Positions 46,475 through 55,666 of a stretch of DNA of 64,000 bases are shown here, in pieces. The notes below the pieces were generated by a model. It was not told where the DNA came from and did no database searches. It saw only the letters and a program-made list of their open reading frames with translations. The first letter of the stretch is position 1. The number at the start of each line of letters is the position of its first letter. This stretch comes from Polystyrenella longa. GTDB lineage: Bacteria > Planctomycetota > Planctomycetia > Planctomycetales > Planctomycetaceae. The position numbers and the translations under genes were made by a program. The stretch lies in contig NZ_CP036281.1 of the NCBI RefSeq assembly GCF_007750395.1, positions 1 to 64,000 on the forward strand, read 5' to 3'.

Positions 46475-49453
46475 ATGATCAACTTCAACTGGCTGGCCTC
46501 CTGTTTCGGATCGAACGAATCCTTTCAAAATCAGAGTTCTTTACGCCGAAAAACTGCTCGAAACTTAAACAGTTCTACATTGGAATTTCTGGAAGCCAGA
46601 ATTCTTCTTACAGCGAGTCCGTTAAATCAACTTATTGATAGTGGCCAGGAGTTAGGCGACAGTTATGCCTGGAAAGTTGACTTGGGCGATGTTGATAGCG
46701 ATGGTGACTTGGATGCGTTTCAGACAAATAATATCGGAGATAGCGAACTCTGGATCAATGATGGCTCTGGAAATTTCATCATAAGTACGCAGGTATTTGA
46801 TTCCGGGTTTGTAGGCAAGTTTGGTGATATTGATAGTGATGGTGATCTCGATCTGATTAAAACCGGATTTGATCCCGATCAGGAAACGGTGTGGTTTAAC
46901 GATGGCTCTGGAAACTTTACCAAGAGTGGTCAATCCTTAAAGCCTCCTAAGTACTTCAGCAATGACCTTGTCTTGGGAGATGTTGATGGCGATGGGGACC
47001 TGGATGCACTCATCGGTCAGTTTGAAGGGTTTGGCGGTGTAAAGCGTGGTGTCCGCGTCCTGATAAATGACGGCGATGGCAATATGCTTGATGAAGGTCA
47101 GTTCGTAGGCGATTCTCCTTCAAGTGGATATTTTTATCTCGGTCTCGAAGACCTCGATGGTGATGACGATCTCGATCTTATCATAACGCGACTATATGGA
47201 CAAAATGCCGTTTTTAAAAATGATGGAACGGGTCAATTTTCCTATTGGGAGGATCTTCCCTATACAGGAGAAACCGAAGGAATTGCACTAGGAGACATTG
47301 ATAACGATGGTGACGTAGACGCAATCATTGGACGGCGCGACGACACAGAGGTGATTCTGTTCAATGATGGCACGGGCACGTTCCTCGCAAGCAGTCAAAA
47401 CCTGGGTGACCCGTACAGCACGAATGATGTAGCGTTGGGTGATTTTGATAACGATGGTGATCTTGACCTGCTTAGAGTCGTCGACGATCCCTCCTCTTTT
47501 ACTAATGTCGAGAAACTCTGGTGGAATGACGGCACCGGTTTCTTCCTGCCCAGCGGACAGGACATCAATATTGATCTCCCTCAAGCGGTAGCACTGGGAG
47601 ATTTGGATCAGGATGGTGACCTGGATGCGTTCATCGGTTCTTATCTTGATAAGCCCAGTAAAGTCTTTCTGAATTTGACAGAGCCCTATGATTACTTTCA
47701 GAATTATGAACTGAATAACAGTATGGGATTAGTTCAAAGTGATCCGGGGAATTTCACGATCGTTGATCAGGGAGACAATAAACTTCTTCAAACAGACAAC
47801 AGTGGGTTCACAGGGCTGAGCACCGCGTTGCTTGATCGCGATGACCCACTCCCGTACTCCTATGAAATGTCTTTGGAAATAACATCAGTTGCTGGTTTGA
47901 ATCGACAGAATAACGGGATGGTGATCTTCGATTATCAAGCTCCTAATGATTTCAAATACGTGGCCATGTTACCCGATCAGAATCAATGGATCATCGGTCA
48001 CTATATCGGTGGGTTCAGTAACCGGGTGGCCGAACTTGACTGGGATGATGTGGGTCGCACCATCGATAACCAGACAGAGTACCAAATGCATGTCCGTGTG
48101 GATCACCAGCAGGTATTTCTCACTGTGGATGGCGAGACCATTCTGGAAGGAGAGTTCAGCGTCCCCCTTCATCTTGGAAATGTTGGTTTCGGATCGGTCA
48201 GTGCCGTGTCCCATTTTGATGATTTCACCGTCGGCGCCATAGTGGATACCGGTGCTCCGGCGTTTCTACCGTACTTTGAAGATCTTGAAGATAGAAACGC
48301 CGATTTCTTTCAGTTCGACAAAGAAAGTTATTGGTCAGTAGTGGAGGTCGATGGAGATCACGTTATCGAAGTAGACCATCAAGATTGGAACAGGAGGTTC
48401 AGCGCGTTTGTTGATTTTACACAACCGATGCCCGATCAATACCAGATGTCAGCCGTGGTGACTTCAATCGAAGGGCCCGGACGCTGGCATGATGGATTCA
48501 TTATCTTCGATTATCAAAGCTCATCCCGCTTCAAATATGCGGGGATGTTTGCCGGCCAGAATCAGTGGGTTATTGGAAGTTCCGAATTTCTCTGGGGAAC
48601 GAAACTGGCCCAGGTCGACTGGGATGATGTCGGTCGAAGTATTGATACCAATACGGACTACAACCTTCATATCGATGTCGATGGAGATGTCGTCACATTG
48701 TCTGTTGATGGAGAAGAAATCGTCACCGCAGAATTTGCGACGGGCATTAATAACGGAAAAGTAGGTGTGGCGGCCGTGAATGCGGTCACCCATTTTGATG
48801 ACATCCGAATTGATTACGAAGTGGCAAAAGGTCTTCCTGTTGAAATCCCTTACGAGGAAAACTTTGATGACGAAGAGGCTGATGCCTTCCTCTACAACGA
48901 TTCAAAATTCTGGGATACCGTTCCCGCATCAGGAGGCCAGGTTCTGAAGGGAGATCTCTCCGACTTCAGTGGATTGGGAGTCGCCTATGTTGTGCCAGAT
49001 GAAGTGCTGCCAGAAGAATACATGGTTTCGGCAACGGTCACAGCCGAAGGAAGCCTCACTGGTTGGCGTGATGGATTCCTGATTTTCGATTACAAGAATG
49101 AATATGATTTCAAATACGCCGGCATGTTCGCAGGTCAGAACGAATGGATCATTGGACACTTTCAGGGCAGTTTTGAGAACCGACTGGCCGAAGTCGACTG
49201 GGATGATTTCAGTCGTACTATCAACCCGGATCAGGCCTATGAACTTTCCGTGAAAATCGATGGAAGTGATGTCGAATTATGGGTAGACGGTGAAAATGTC
49301 ACCTCTGCTGATTTCGGGGCCAACGTCAATGGAGGCCCCGTCGGAGTCGCAGTGATGAACGGAGTCAGCCGGTTCGATGACTTTTCAATCGGGACCAATC
49401 CGTCCGCAATCGATCTGGTCTTCGCGCAAAAAGATGCGGAACTGTTTGATTAA
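46475..49453 (+). CDS. LEPR-XLL-like surface protein with FG-GAP/VCBS repeats, paralog 2
   Basis: A 992-residue paralog of the gene 240 bp upstream, same order: N-terminal FLEARILLTA (LEPR-XLL-like), seven or so FG-GAP repeats (LGDVDSDGDLDAFQ, FGDIDSDGDLDLI, LGDFDNDGDLDLL), and three C-terminal ~193-residue repeats with FDYQxxxxFKYAxM-QNQWIIGHY-DWDDVGR cores near residues 485, 678 and 871. Asp/Asn-rich DxDxDGD loops suggest calcium binding. ATG 46475 has AGGA ahead and is better than ATG 46415. The last codons and stop lie inside the terminator hairpin of the convergent terC gene. Function: surface binding, unproven. Confidence 0.82.
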   Translation: MINFNWLASCFGSNESFQNQSSLRRKTARNLNSSTLEFLEARILLTASPLNQLIDSGQELGDSYAWKVDLGDVDSDGDLDAFQTNNIGDSELWINDGSGNFIISTQVFDSGFVGKFGDIDSDGDLDLIKTGFDPDQETVWFNDGSGNFTKSGQSLKPPKYFSNDLVLGDVDGDGDLDALIGQFEGFGGVKRGVRVLINDGDGNMLDEGQFVGDSPSSGYFYLGLEDLDGDDDLDLIITRLYGQNAVFKNDGTGQFSYWEDLPYTGETEGIALGDIDNDGDVDAIIGRRDDTEVILFNDGTGTFLASSQNLGDPYSTNDVALGDFDNDGDLDLLRVVDDPSSFTNVEKLWWNDGTGFFLPSGQDINIDLPQAVALGDLDQDGDLDAFIGSYLDKPSKVFLNLTEPYDYFQNYELNNSMGLVQSDPGNFTIVDQGDNKLLQTDNSGFTGLSTALLDRDDPLPYSYEMSLEITSVAGLNRQNNGMVIFDYQAPNDFKYVAMLPDQNQWIIGHYIGGFSNRVAELDWDDVGRTIDNQTEYQMHVRVDHQQVFLTVDGETILEGEFSVPLHLGNVGFGSVSAVSHFDDFTVGAIVDTGAPAFLPYFEDLEDRNADFFQFDKESYWSVVEVDGDHVIEVDHQDWNRRFSAFVDFTQPMPDQYQMSAVVTSIEGPGRWHDGFIIFDYQSSSRFKYAGMFAGQNQWVIGSSEFLWGTKLAQVDWDDVGRSIDTNTDYNLHIDVDGDVVTLSVDGEEIVTAEFATGINNGKVGVAAVNAVTHFDDIRIDYEVAKGLPVEIPYEENFDDEEADAFLYNDSKFWDTVPASGGQVLKGDLSDFSGLGVAYVVPDEVLPEEYMVSATVTAEGSLTGWRDGFLIFDYKNEYDFKYAGMFAGQNEWIIGHFQGSFENRLAEVDWDDFSRTINPDQAYELSVKIDGSDVELWVDGENVTSADFGANVNGGPVGVAVMNGVSRFDDFSIGTNPSAIDLVFAQKDAELFD

Positions 49454-49465
49454 CAGTTCCGCATC
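49428..49465 (-). terminator. Intrinsic terminator of terC overlapping the FG-GAP 3' end
   Basis: A perfect 13-bp stem, GATGCGGAACTGT at 49433-49445 with ACAGTTCCGCATC at 49453-49465, loop of seven bases, and on the minus strand five Ts (complement of 49428-49432). It follows the terC stop by eight bases. The left arm and loop are coding for the last residues and stop of the FG-GAP gene on the other strand. Confidence 0.85.
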
Positions 49466-49473
49466 TGGATCAG

Positions 49474-50259
49474 TCAGGCTACTGGGGGTTTCTGTTTTTT
49501 CAATTCTGACTTGCTGATGCCCAGCCGCTTAGCGACGGAACGAACGCGGAGGTTGACCATCTCTATGATGAGCGAGAACGCCATCGCGAAGTAGATGTAC
49601 CCTTTGTTGATGTGGGTTCCCAACCCTTCAGCCAGTAGCATCACTCCGATGAGAATCAGGAAGCTGAGGGCGAGGACTTTCAATGTCGCGTGCTTATCGA
49701 TAAAGCGACTGATCGCGCCCGAGAAGACCATCATCACGATAATGGCGATCACGACGGCAACAACCATGACCCAGATGTCTTCCGCCATGCCGACGGCGGT
49801 GATCACTGAGTCGAGTGAAAAGATCAGGTCGAGCAGCGCGATTTGAACCAGGACGCTGCCCAAACTGGCAACCTCCGGTTCCACGTTTTCGTCGGAATTG
49901 TCTTCCATCTTGTGATGCAATTCCTTCACGCTGTTTGCAATCAGAAACAAGCCACCGCCCAGCAGGATCAGGTCGCGCCAGGAAATCTCCAACACCTCAT
50001 TCGTAAGGTACGCTTCGGGTAATCCCCAGGTGGTGAGGAACCCGAGCGAAAATAGAGGGTCGGTTAAACCCATCACCCATTTAATACTAAACAGCAAGAG
50101 AATACGCAGAACTAACGCCAGTCCCAAGCCGATCAGGCGGGCTTTCTTGCGTTGTGATTCAGGAAGTCTTCCACAGAGGATCGCGATAAAAACGACGTTG
50201 TCGATTCCCAGAATGATTTCCATGCAAGTCAGGGCGACGAGGGCAATGATCCAGTCCAT
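49474..50259 (-). CDS. TerC-family membrane protein
   Basis: A 261-residue integral membrane protein of the TerC family, linked to tellurite resistance, metal (Mn) export and membrane stress. Seen: MEIILGIDNVVFIAILCGRL at the N-terminus with Glu and Asp in the helix, DLILLGGGLFLIANSVKELH, and the second conserved acidic helix IALLDLIFSLDSVITAVGMA, then LKVLALSFLILIGVMLLAEGLG and FSLIIEMVNLRVR. Size and motifs fit the YgdQ/YkoY-type subgroup. Its terminator is within the FG-GAP gene. The natural substrate is unknown. Confidence 0.93.
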   Translation of the reverse strand: MDWIIALVALTCMEIILGIDNVVFIAILCGRLPESQRKKARLIGLGLALVLRILLLFSIKWVMGLTDPLFSLGFLTTWGLPEAYLTNEVLEISWRDLILLGGGLFLIANSVKELHHKMEDNSDENVEPEVASLGSVLVQIALLDLIFSLDSVITAVGMAEDIWVMVVAVVIAIIVMMVFSGAISRFIDKHATLKVLALSFLILIGVMLLAEGLGTHINKGYIYFAMAFSLIIEMVNLRVRSVAKRLGISKSELKKQKPPVA

Positions 50260-50365
50260 GTGGGACGTCTCCGGTTATCTATGATTTCTCAGCCGAGCGG
50301 CATGAGGATTGAGTTGAATTCTGGAAATGAAGAGTCCCGATTGTAATCAGTCAATCGGCAATACA

Positions 50366-50470
50366 CTAGATCCTGTCCAAGATAATTGTGGCGGCTAGCG
50401 GTCCCGAAAAGTCTTTCAAGACAGAAGGCTGCGCCGCCAGAACACGCTACGGTTATACGGAGGTCGCTAG
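50366..50470 (-). repeat. CTAG-bounded dispersed element, copy B (inverted, diverged)
   Basis: A 105-bp element related to the copies at 7414-7520 and 62641-62746 but in the opposite orientation and with more changes. It keeps the CTAG ends, the TGGCGGC/GCCGCCA inverted pair and the TTTTCGGGACCG core. Here it lies in the intergenic space upstream of terC and downstream of plsC, not overlapping a stop codon. Confidence 0.8.
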
Positions 50471-50520
50471 AGAATCTCAGCCATTAGGATTTCAGTCGTA
50501 ACGATCTCAGGGAGTCTTGC

Positions 50521-51246
50521 TCAGGTTCCTGCTGTTTTGGTCGGGATCGGTTTGCCCTGCCTCCGGGCATTGGCTTCGTTCTGGCACTCTACGACGCGTT
50601 GACGGAGGAACTCGACGAACTCTTTGTCTGATTGATCGCTATCAAAGTGAGCTTGAATTTCTTCGTGTGAAATCGGATCGCCGAAGACGACGCAGATCTT
50701 CTTGGGTCGAATCCAGACCGAACTGCGGGGCATCGCCTCGTAGGCTCCGGCAATTCCTACGGGAATGATGGGGGCATCTGTTCGTTTGAGGATCGAGAGA
50801 AACCCAGGTTTAAAGGTTCCCACCAATCCATCCGGAGAACGTGTCCCTTCCGGATACAACCCGACAAGGAACCCATGCTTGAGGCGGCGAACGGCTTCGC
50901 GAATGGTACTGCTGGTCGCCGATTCTCGTCGGATTGGCATGGTGTAAACACGTTTTAAAATAAAACCGATAATCGGGGCTTTGAACAGACTGTCGCGGGC
51001 GACAAAGCTGATTGTCCGGCGGATGACTGTTCCCACCAGCACTGGGTCAAGAAAACTCTGATGATTCATCATCAGGATCGCTCCCCCCTTTGCGGGCAGT
51101 TTTTCCTGATGGTATCCCCTTAAGCGGAACCAGACTGTGCAAAACAGGGTGCATACGACATGTAAGAACCCCCACATGAAGGTCCATTTATCTGGTGACG
51201 GGAGATCAATTTCGGTTTTTACGGGAGAGGTGGATTCACTCGACAT
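50521..51246 (-). CDS. plsC: 1-acyl-sn-glycerol-3-phosphate acyltransferase (PlsC type)
   Basis: Adds the second acyl chain to lysophosphatidate in phospholipid synthesis. The 241-residue product has the N-terminal membrane-associated segment (WGFLHVVCTLFCTVWFRLRG), acyltransferase motif I MNHQSFLDPVLVG (NHx4D), motif II/III VGLYPEGTRSPDGLVGTFKPG, and motif IV PIIPVGIAGAYEAMPR. Other lysophospholipid acyltransferases share these motifs, so the exact substrate is inferred. Confidence 0.9.
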   Translation of the reverse strand: MSSESTSPVKTEIDLPSPDKWTFMWGFLHVVCTLFCTVWFRLRGYHQEKLPAKGGAILMMNHQSFLDPVLVGTVIRRTISFVARDSLFKAPIIGFILKRVYTMPIRRESATSSTIREAVRRLKHGFLVGLYPEGTRSPDGLVGTFKPGFLSILKRTDAPIIPVGIAGAYEAMPRSSVWIRPKKICVVFGDPISHEEIQAHFDSDQSDKEFVEFLRQRVVECQNEANARRQGKPIPTKTAGT

Positions 51247-51394
51247 GAGGCTATGTCACCGAAAGTTCGGGAAAGGTGCTGGAAAACATTCCCCGCGAGG
51301 GAGAATCATGGACGTGGTTCCTCTTTACCGGCTGGTCGTCTGAAGTGCAAGATGCATTTGATTTTCTGTTTCACAACTCGCGACGATCTATCGC

Positions 51395-52273
51395 TCAATC
51401 CAGCCCATCGGTCTGTTCAACCGCTGTTTGCAAACCTGTTTGGTAAGTCGGGTAATCAAACTGGAACGGCAGCGACTCTTTGACGAACTGATTTCGGCAC
51501 CGTTTGTTCAAACCACGCGTTCGTTTCGCAGGTGTGTCATCGTCGAAACGAGGCTCCGGCGCGTTTACCAGGCGGGCGAGTTCACGATAATATTCTTCCC
51601 GAGTGGGAGGCTGATTGTCGCAGACCAGATAGAGCGATGCTGGATTCCTCTGCTTTTCCACCGCCAAGGCGACTCTCGCGGCATCCTCCACATGGATCAA
51701 ATTCAGCCAGCTTTCCGGGTTTCCGGGGATGGGATCGTCGTTTCGGAGCATCTCGATTCTGCGCAGTAATCGGTCTGGACCGTAGATCCCTGCCAATCTC
51801 AGAATGGACCCTGTTGCGGGACCTGTGGAGAATGTATTCCGAACAGCCTGTTCCGCCTGCAGGCAAATTTCCCCCGATTCAGTCTCCGGCTCGGTTGCCG
51901 ATTGTTCATCGACCCAGGAGCCGTCGCTCACGCCATAGACCGAAGTGCTGGAGATATATAGGAATCGCTGACAACGGGGTTTAAGACGGGCTAACACATT
52001 CTGTAGCCCGTCGATGTAGACTTCTCTCTTACTGGGACCGGCCGCACGATCAAATCCGACCGCGTATAAAACCGTCCCGTATTCCTGTTGAGCGAGGGTA
52101 TTCAGCGACTCCGGTTGGGTTACATCTCCGATTACCGGTGTCATGCCCTGCTGAGTGAATTGGTCGGCGTTATTCTGACTTCGAGTGAGAACATGAACGT
52201 CGCGATTTTCAGCCAGCCAGCGTGCCGCCACTCGTTTTCCCAAGTAACCGCATCCGATAATCAAGTCGGACAT
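51395..52273 (-). CDS. NAD(P)-dependent epimerase/SDR-family oxidoreductase
   Basis: A 292-residue extended SDR-like protein. The nucleotide loop is IIGCGYLGKRVAARWL at the N-terminus; the catalytic area has RFLYISSTSVYGVSDGSWVDE (YISSTSVYG); ILRLAGIYGPDRLLRRI and NLIHVEDAARVALAVEK follow, as in YeeZ/sugar-epimerase-like proteins. The ATG at 52273 has GGAAAG upstream and starts just before the Rossmann loop; a longer ATG at 52312 overlaps a tRNA-like fragment region. Its substrate cannot be told from sequence. Confidence 0.85.
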   Translation of the reverse strand: MSDLIIGCGYLGKRVAARWLAENRDVHVLTRSQNNADQFTQQGMTPVIGDVTQPESLNTLAQQEYGTVLYAVGFDRAAGPSKREVYIDGLQNVLARLKPRCQRFLYISSTSVYGVSDGSWVDEQSATEPETESGEICLQAEQAVRNTFSTGPATGSILRLAGIYGPDRLLRRIEMLRNDDPIPGNPESWLNLIHVEDAARVALAVEKQRNPASLYLVCDNQPPTREEYYRELARLVNAPEPRFDDDTPAKRTRGLNKRCRNQFVKESLPFQFDYPTYQTGLQTAVEQTDGLD

Positions 52274-52328
52274 AAGAATGACTTTCCGGACCGAATTATC
52301 AGTTCTATTCAATGAGAGATGGTGAAAA

Positions 52329-52366
52329 GGAGCAAAGAGGGAATCGAACTCACGACTTCTGCTAAC
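52329..52366 (-). other. tRNA 3'-half-like fragment (possible att remnant)
   Basis: On the minus strand, in the gap between pyrE and the SDR gene, 38 bases read like a tRNA 3' end: AGAAGTCGTGAG, the T-loop core GTTCGATTCCC and an acceptor-like CTCTTTGCTCC. T-stem pairing is poor, and no matching 5' half or acceptor strand is found upstream. It is not a functional tRNA; an attachment-site remnant or coincidence are the options. Confidence 0.3.
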
Positions 52367-52392
52367 TTAATAGGGAGCTGGAGTCAGAGAAC

Positions 52393-52947
52393 TTAATCTT
52401 TGAGCGGGGTGACACCCAGATCTTCGACCGTCAGTAATCGATCGTAAGAGAGACCGTTCTCTTCGAAGTTGGCTTGTCCCCCCTGCAGTCGGTCACAGAT
52501 GCCAACCATCTTGACGACTTCCAGTCCGAAGTCCTGACAGCGCTGGGCCGCCAGCAGAGCGGAACCGCCAGTCGTGACGACGTCATCGATGACGACAACC
52601 TTCTGTCCTTTTTCGACGGGGCCTTCCAGATACTTCTGGGTGCCATGACCTTTCGCTTCTTTACGAACCATGAATCCGTCAAGCGAGCGTCCCTGTTCTG
52701 CGGCGACAGCCAGAACTCCACCGACGATAGGATCGGCACCGATGGCCATTCCACCGATGGCATCGAAATCGACATCTTTCAAGAGTTCCAGCAGACCAAA
52801 CCCGACCTGACGCAGACCTTCGGAATGCAAGGTGATCTGTTTGCCGTCGAGGTAATAGTTCGATTTTTTACCGGAGACGAGAGTGAAGTCACCGAATTTG
52901 AGGGCTCGTTCTTTGAAGAGTTCAATCAAGCGATCACGGTCGTACAT
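52393..52947 (-). CDS. pyrE: Orotate phosphoribosyltransferase
   Basis: Converts orotate and PRPP to orotidylate in pyrimidine synthesis. The 184-residue product has MYDRDRLIELFKERALKFGD at the start, FTLVSGKKSNYYLDGKQITL, GGMAIGADPIVGGVLAVA, the conserved KGHGTQKYLEGP region, and the PRPP loop VVVIDDVVTTGGSALLAA. The frame is open to 53004 but the family start is the ATG at 52947 before YDRDRL. carB is 27 kb away, so pyrimidine genes are scattered. Confidence 0.93.
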   Translation of the reverse strand: MYDRDRLIELFKERALKFGDFTLVSGKKSNYYLDGKQITLHSEGLRQVGFGLLELLKDVDFDAIGGMAIGADPIVGGVLAVAAEQGRSLDGFMVRKEAKGHGTQKYLEGPVEKGQKVVVIDDVVTTGGSALLAAQRCQDFGLEVVKMVGICDRLQGGQANFEENGLSYDRLLTVEDLGVTPLKD

Positions 52948-53157
52948 GAGAGCAGTTATTCCCGGGGAAAGAGGTGGATGACAGGTCAGTGGCACCTGAC
53001 TCATTACATCGGGCCGGTACCACTTTGACCGATCTTACTCAACCTGTCCCCGCAGGAAAAGGAGCCGACAGGAATCCCTCCGTGGGATCACTGAATTTGC
53101 CCGATTTCTCGCTGCAATATCATGTTCTCCAAGCTCGTGTTCAGCCATTTCTTTCTT

Positions 53158-54438
53158 CTATTTTGTTTTGAATTGCAGGTCTGCGAAATCGAGGATTCCC
53201 TTCCAGTAGTCCAGCTCCAGCACATGTTTGGTATCCAACCGATACTGAGCCAGATTACCCACATTCTCGGCGGTGACGGGGCCTCCATTGATAATGCCGT
53301 CCCCTTTGATCCCTTCGGCTCCCAGAAATTTGTAAACCTGATCCGCTTCTCGAATTCCTTTGATTGAGCTGTCGTAGTTCGCCCACACATCTTTCAATCC
53401 AGAAGTCTCCATTAACGGACGTGGGGCCACGAGAGCGACGAGCAAATGTTGATCGAAGGGAATCTGTGCTTCATTGTCGTTGAACTGAGTAAAGGTATCG
53501 TTGAACCAGTGAGGGAAGACGTCGTTGATTCGTTTGACCGTCTCCTGGTCATTGTTACGGCTGAGAGCCATGCCGCCGGTGCCCGATTGGTGGGGAATGC
53601 ATAAGGCGATTCGCTCATCAGTGGCCGCTGCCCACAAAGCCGTTTTTCCACGACGGGAATGACCCGTGACGGCGATGCACTCGGGATTCACTTGTTCGTC
53701 GGTAAGCAAGTAGTCGACGCATCGATGCAGTCCCCATGCCCAAGCCGCGATGGTTCCCCAGTGTGATTCAACAGGTCCTTTAATGTCTTTAAAGTGGGGA
53801 TGAACGCCATCAGTGAAATCGTTTGTGTCGGGATCGATATTGTTGACATGACAGGTGGCGAATCCATAACCCCGATCAATTAAGTATTCCAGACACCAGT
53901 AATCGAGTTGGGCTCCGCGATCGCCCTTTTCTGGATTGTCACAGTAGCTATGCAGGTTGGTGGTCGGAAAGGTGAGAATGGCTTCGTCCGGAATGACGGT
54001 GTGGTTACCGCATTTATTCACAGCCAGAAAGACGGGTGATTTATGGTCGGGTTGATTAGGCAGGAACAGCGCGAGGTGAATCTGGGGCGCGTTTTCACTT
54101 TTCAATTGAGGGAAGGAGATCGCGATCTGTTTGAGAATCGCTTTGCCATTCAGAACTTCGGTCGGCGGGGCATCTTCAGTGAATTTAACCTCCACCTCTT
54201 CTGGACTATAACCATACATATAATGGGAGAACAGTTCGAGAAGTTCGGGTCGACGGATCTCATTCCATTCTTCAGGTGTCGTAATTTTTCGACCATCCAG
54301 CGTCACGAACGGATCCGGCAATTCCTTCTGCACGGGCAATTCCGAAACCGGGGGCAGATCGCCGGCGGAAGTGATTTGTGAGTCAATGGACATAATGGAC
54401 ATGCAGGAAAACAGGAAAAACAGAGACCGGTAATTCAT
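53158..54438 (-). CDS. CE15-like glucuronoyl esterase / alpha-beta hydrolase
   Basis: A 426-residue exported hydrolase. A signal-like N-terminus (SLFFLFSCMSIMSIDSQITSAG) precedes an alpha/beta hydrolase with the nucleophile motif GHSRRGKTALWAAATDERI (G-x-S-R-x-G-K of carbohydrate esterase family 15), PHQSGTGGMALSR after it, and the late His in QHLLVALVAPRPLMETSG. CE15 enzymes cleave ester links between 4-O-methyl-glucuronate and lignin or related alcohols; the usual GCSRxGK Cys is His here, as in many bacterial members. It may act on polysaccharide, with the PmoA-like and sulfatase genes in the neighbourhood. The start ATG 54438 has AAGG upstream. Confidence 0.82.
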   Translation of the reverse strand: MNYRSLFFLFSCMSIMSIDSQITSAGDLPPVSELPVQKELPDPFVTLDGRKITTPEEWNEIRRPELLELFSHYMYGYSPEEVEVKFTEDAPPTEVLNGKAILKQIAISFPQLKSENAPQIHLALFLPNQPDHKSPVFLAVNKCGNHTVIPDEAILTFPTTNLHSYCDNPEKGDRGAQLDYWCLEYLIDRGYGFATCHVNNIDPDTNDFTDGVHPHFKDIKGPVESHWGTIAAWAWGLHRCVDYLLTDEQVNPECIAVTGHSRRGKTALWAAATDERIALCIPHQSGTGGMALSRNNDQETVKRINDVFPHWFNDTFTQFNDNEAQIPFDQHLLVALVAPRPLMETSGLKDVWANYDSSIKGIREADQVYKFLGAEGIKGDGIINGGPVTAENVGNLAQYRLDTKHVLELDYWKGILDFADLQFKTK

Positions 54439-54667
54439 CGATATTCGTACCTTGTGCTGGGTTCGTCGAGTTGTTCATATAGAAGGAAGCACGTTAGAGA
54501 TCCTGCCGGAAATGCTCATCCGTCAGGGGCCCGTTTCAGTATACGAGTTTCAGTATAACCGAAGCGATGCCCTGCGTGAATGAGCCACTTCTCGGTCCCT
54601 GTCTGTTTTCCATCCGTTATTCTCAACGCGGAATTATTCTCAACACGGAATCTGAGTGAGGCCCCTT

Positions 54668-55666
54668 ATGCTAAATTGTAATCTTCCGAACACTGTTGAT
54701 TCTGTTTCCCGCCGACAATTTTTGCAAGCTTCTTCCGCAGCAGCACTCGGCGGCCTGGGCCTCTTCAGCCTGACTTCCTCTGCGCAGGCAGCCGATTACA
54801 CCAAACCCGTTCCAGAAGCAGCTAACCTGACGCCGTACCTCAACAAGGACCGCATGCTCTTTCGTTGGAACGATGTCTCGCTGGGTGCCTATCGAACCGG
54901 ACCTCAATTGAAGTACCCGTACTTCTATCCATTGAATGGCCTGCAGAGCGGACTTCCCTTGACGACAGAATCGGCTCTTCCTTATCCGCATCATCGTGGG
55001 TTATGGCTCGGTTGCGATCCGCTCAATGGGGGGAACTACTGGAGCGACGGTCCGGTGGAAGAGGGGCAAATTCAGTCGACGAACATCGAACTGAGTGGCA
55101 AACCGACCGAGACTTCGTTTTCATTCAAAAACAATTGCCGCTGGGTGGGCCCTAAGGATTCCAAACCGTTCTCCGACGAACGCGAATTCACCGTTTCGAT
55201 TCTGGATGATCGCAGCTGGGCGATAGACGCAAAACTGGTTGTCAGTGCCGAAGAAGCAATTGAAATCAAACGGGCCAAACACTCTTTCTTCGCACTCCGA
55301 TGTGCTCCCGATATTGCGCCGATGTATGGTGGTACGTTAATGAATTCCGAAGGAGGAACGGGAGCCGAGGGGACGTATGGAAAACCGGCGAAGTGGTGTG
55401 GATATCACGGCGCTCGCAAAGGAAACCCGGACATCGTGGAGGGAATTGCGATCATGAATCATCCCGAAAACTTCGGCGGTGACTGCCCCTGGTTTACTCG
55501 AGAATACGGACATCTTTCCCCTTCCCCCTTTGAGTTTTTGACCGAGCCTTATAAAATGAAAGTAGGCGAAAAACTTCTGTTACGCTATCGCGTCGTCATG
55601 CATACGGGAACACCTGAGGAATCGGGTTTGAATCAAATCTATGAAAACTGGATGCAGACTGCATAG
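54668..55666 (+). CDS. Secreted PmoA-family (DUF6807) protein
   Basis: A 332-residue protein of the so-called methane oxygenase PmoA family (DUF6807), a misleading name; members are common in Planctomycetes and their function is unknown. A Tat-type signal is visible (SRRQFLQASSAAALGGLGLF, then SSAQA). Family features: RWNDVSLGAYRTGPQLKYPYFYP in part, TTESALPYPHHRGLWLG, DPLNGGNYWSDGP, and LLRYRVVMHTG near the C-terminus. ATG 54668 follows GAGG at 54658-54661. It is divergent from the CE15-like esterase, which may share a substrate context. Confidence 0.85.
   Translation: MLNCNLPNTVDSVSRRQFLQASSAAALGGLGLFSLTSSAQAADYTKPVPEAANLTPYLNKDRMLFRWNDVSLGAYRTGPQLKYPYFYPLNGLQSGLPLTTESALPYPHHRGLWLGCDPLNGGNYWSDGPVEEGQIQSTNIELSGKPTETSFSFKNNCRWVGPKDSKPFSDEREFTVSILDDRSWAIDAKLVVSAEEAIEIKRAKHSFFALRCAPDIAPMYGGTLMNSEGGTGAEGTYGKPAKWCGYHGARKGNPDIVEGIAIMNHPENFGGDCPWFTREYGHLSPSPFEFLTEPYKMKVGEKLLLRYRVVMHTGTPEESGLNQIYENWMQTA

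Noticed and set aside
53020-53060. Short inverted words around the pyrE upstream region (GTCAG/CTGAC)
   Set aside because: Five-base arms are expected by chance and do not match a known pyrimidine attenuator.
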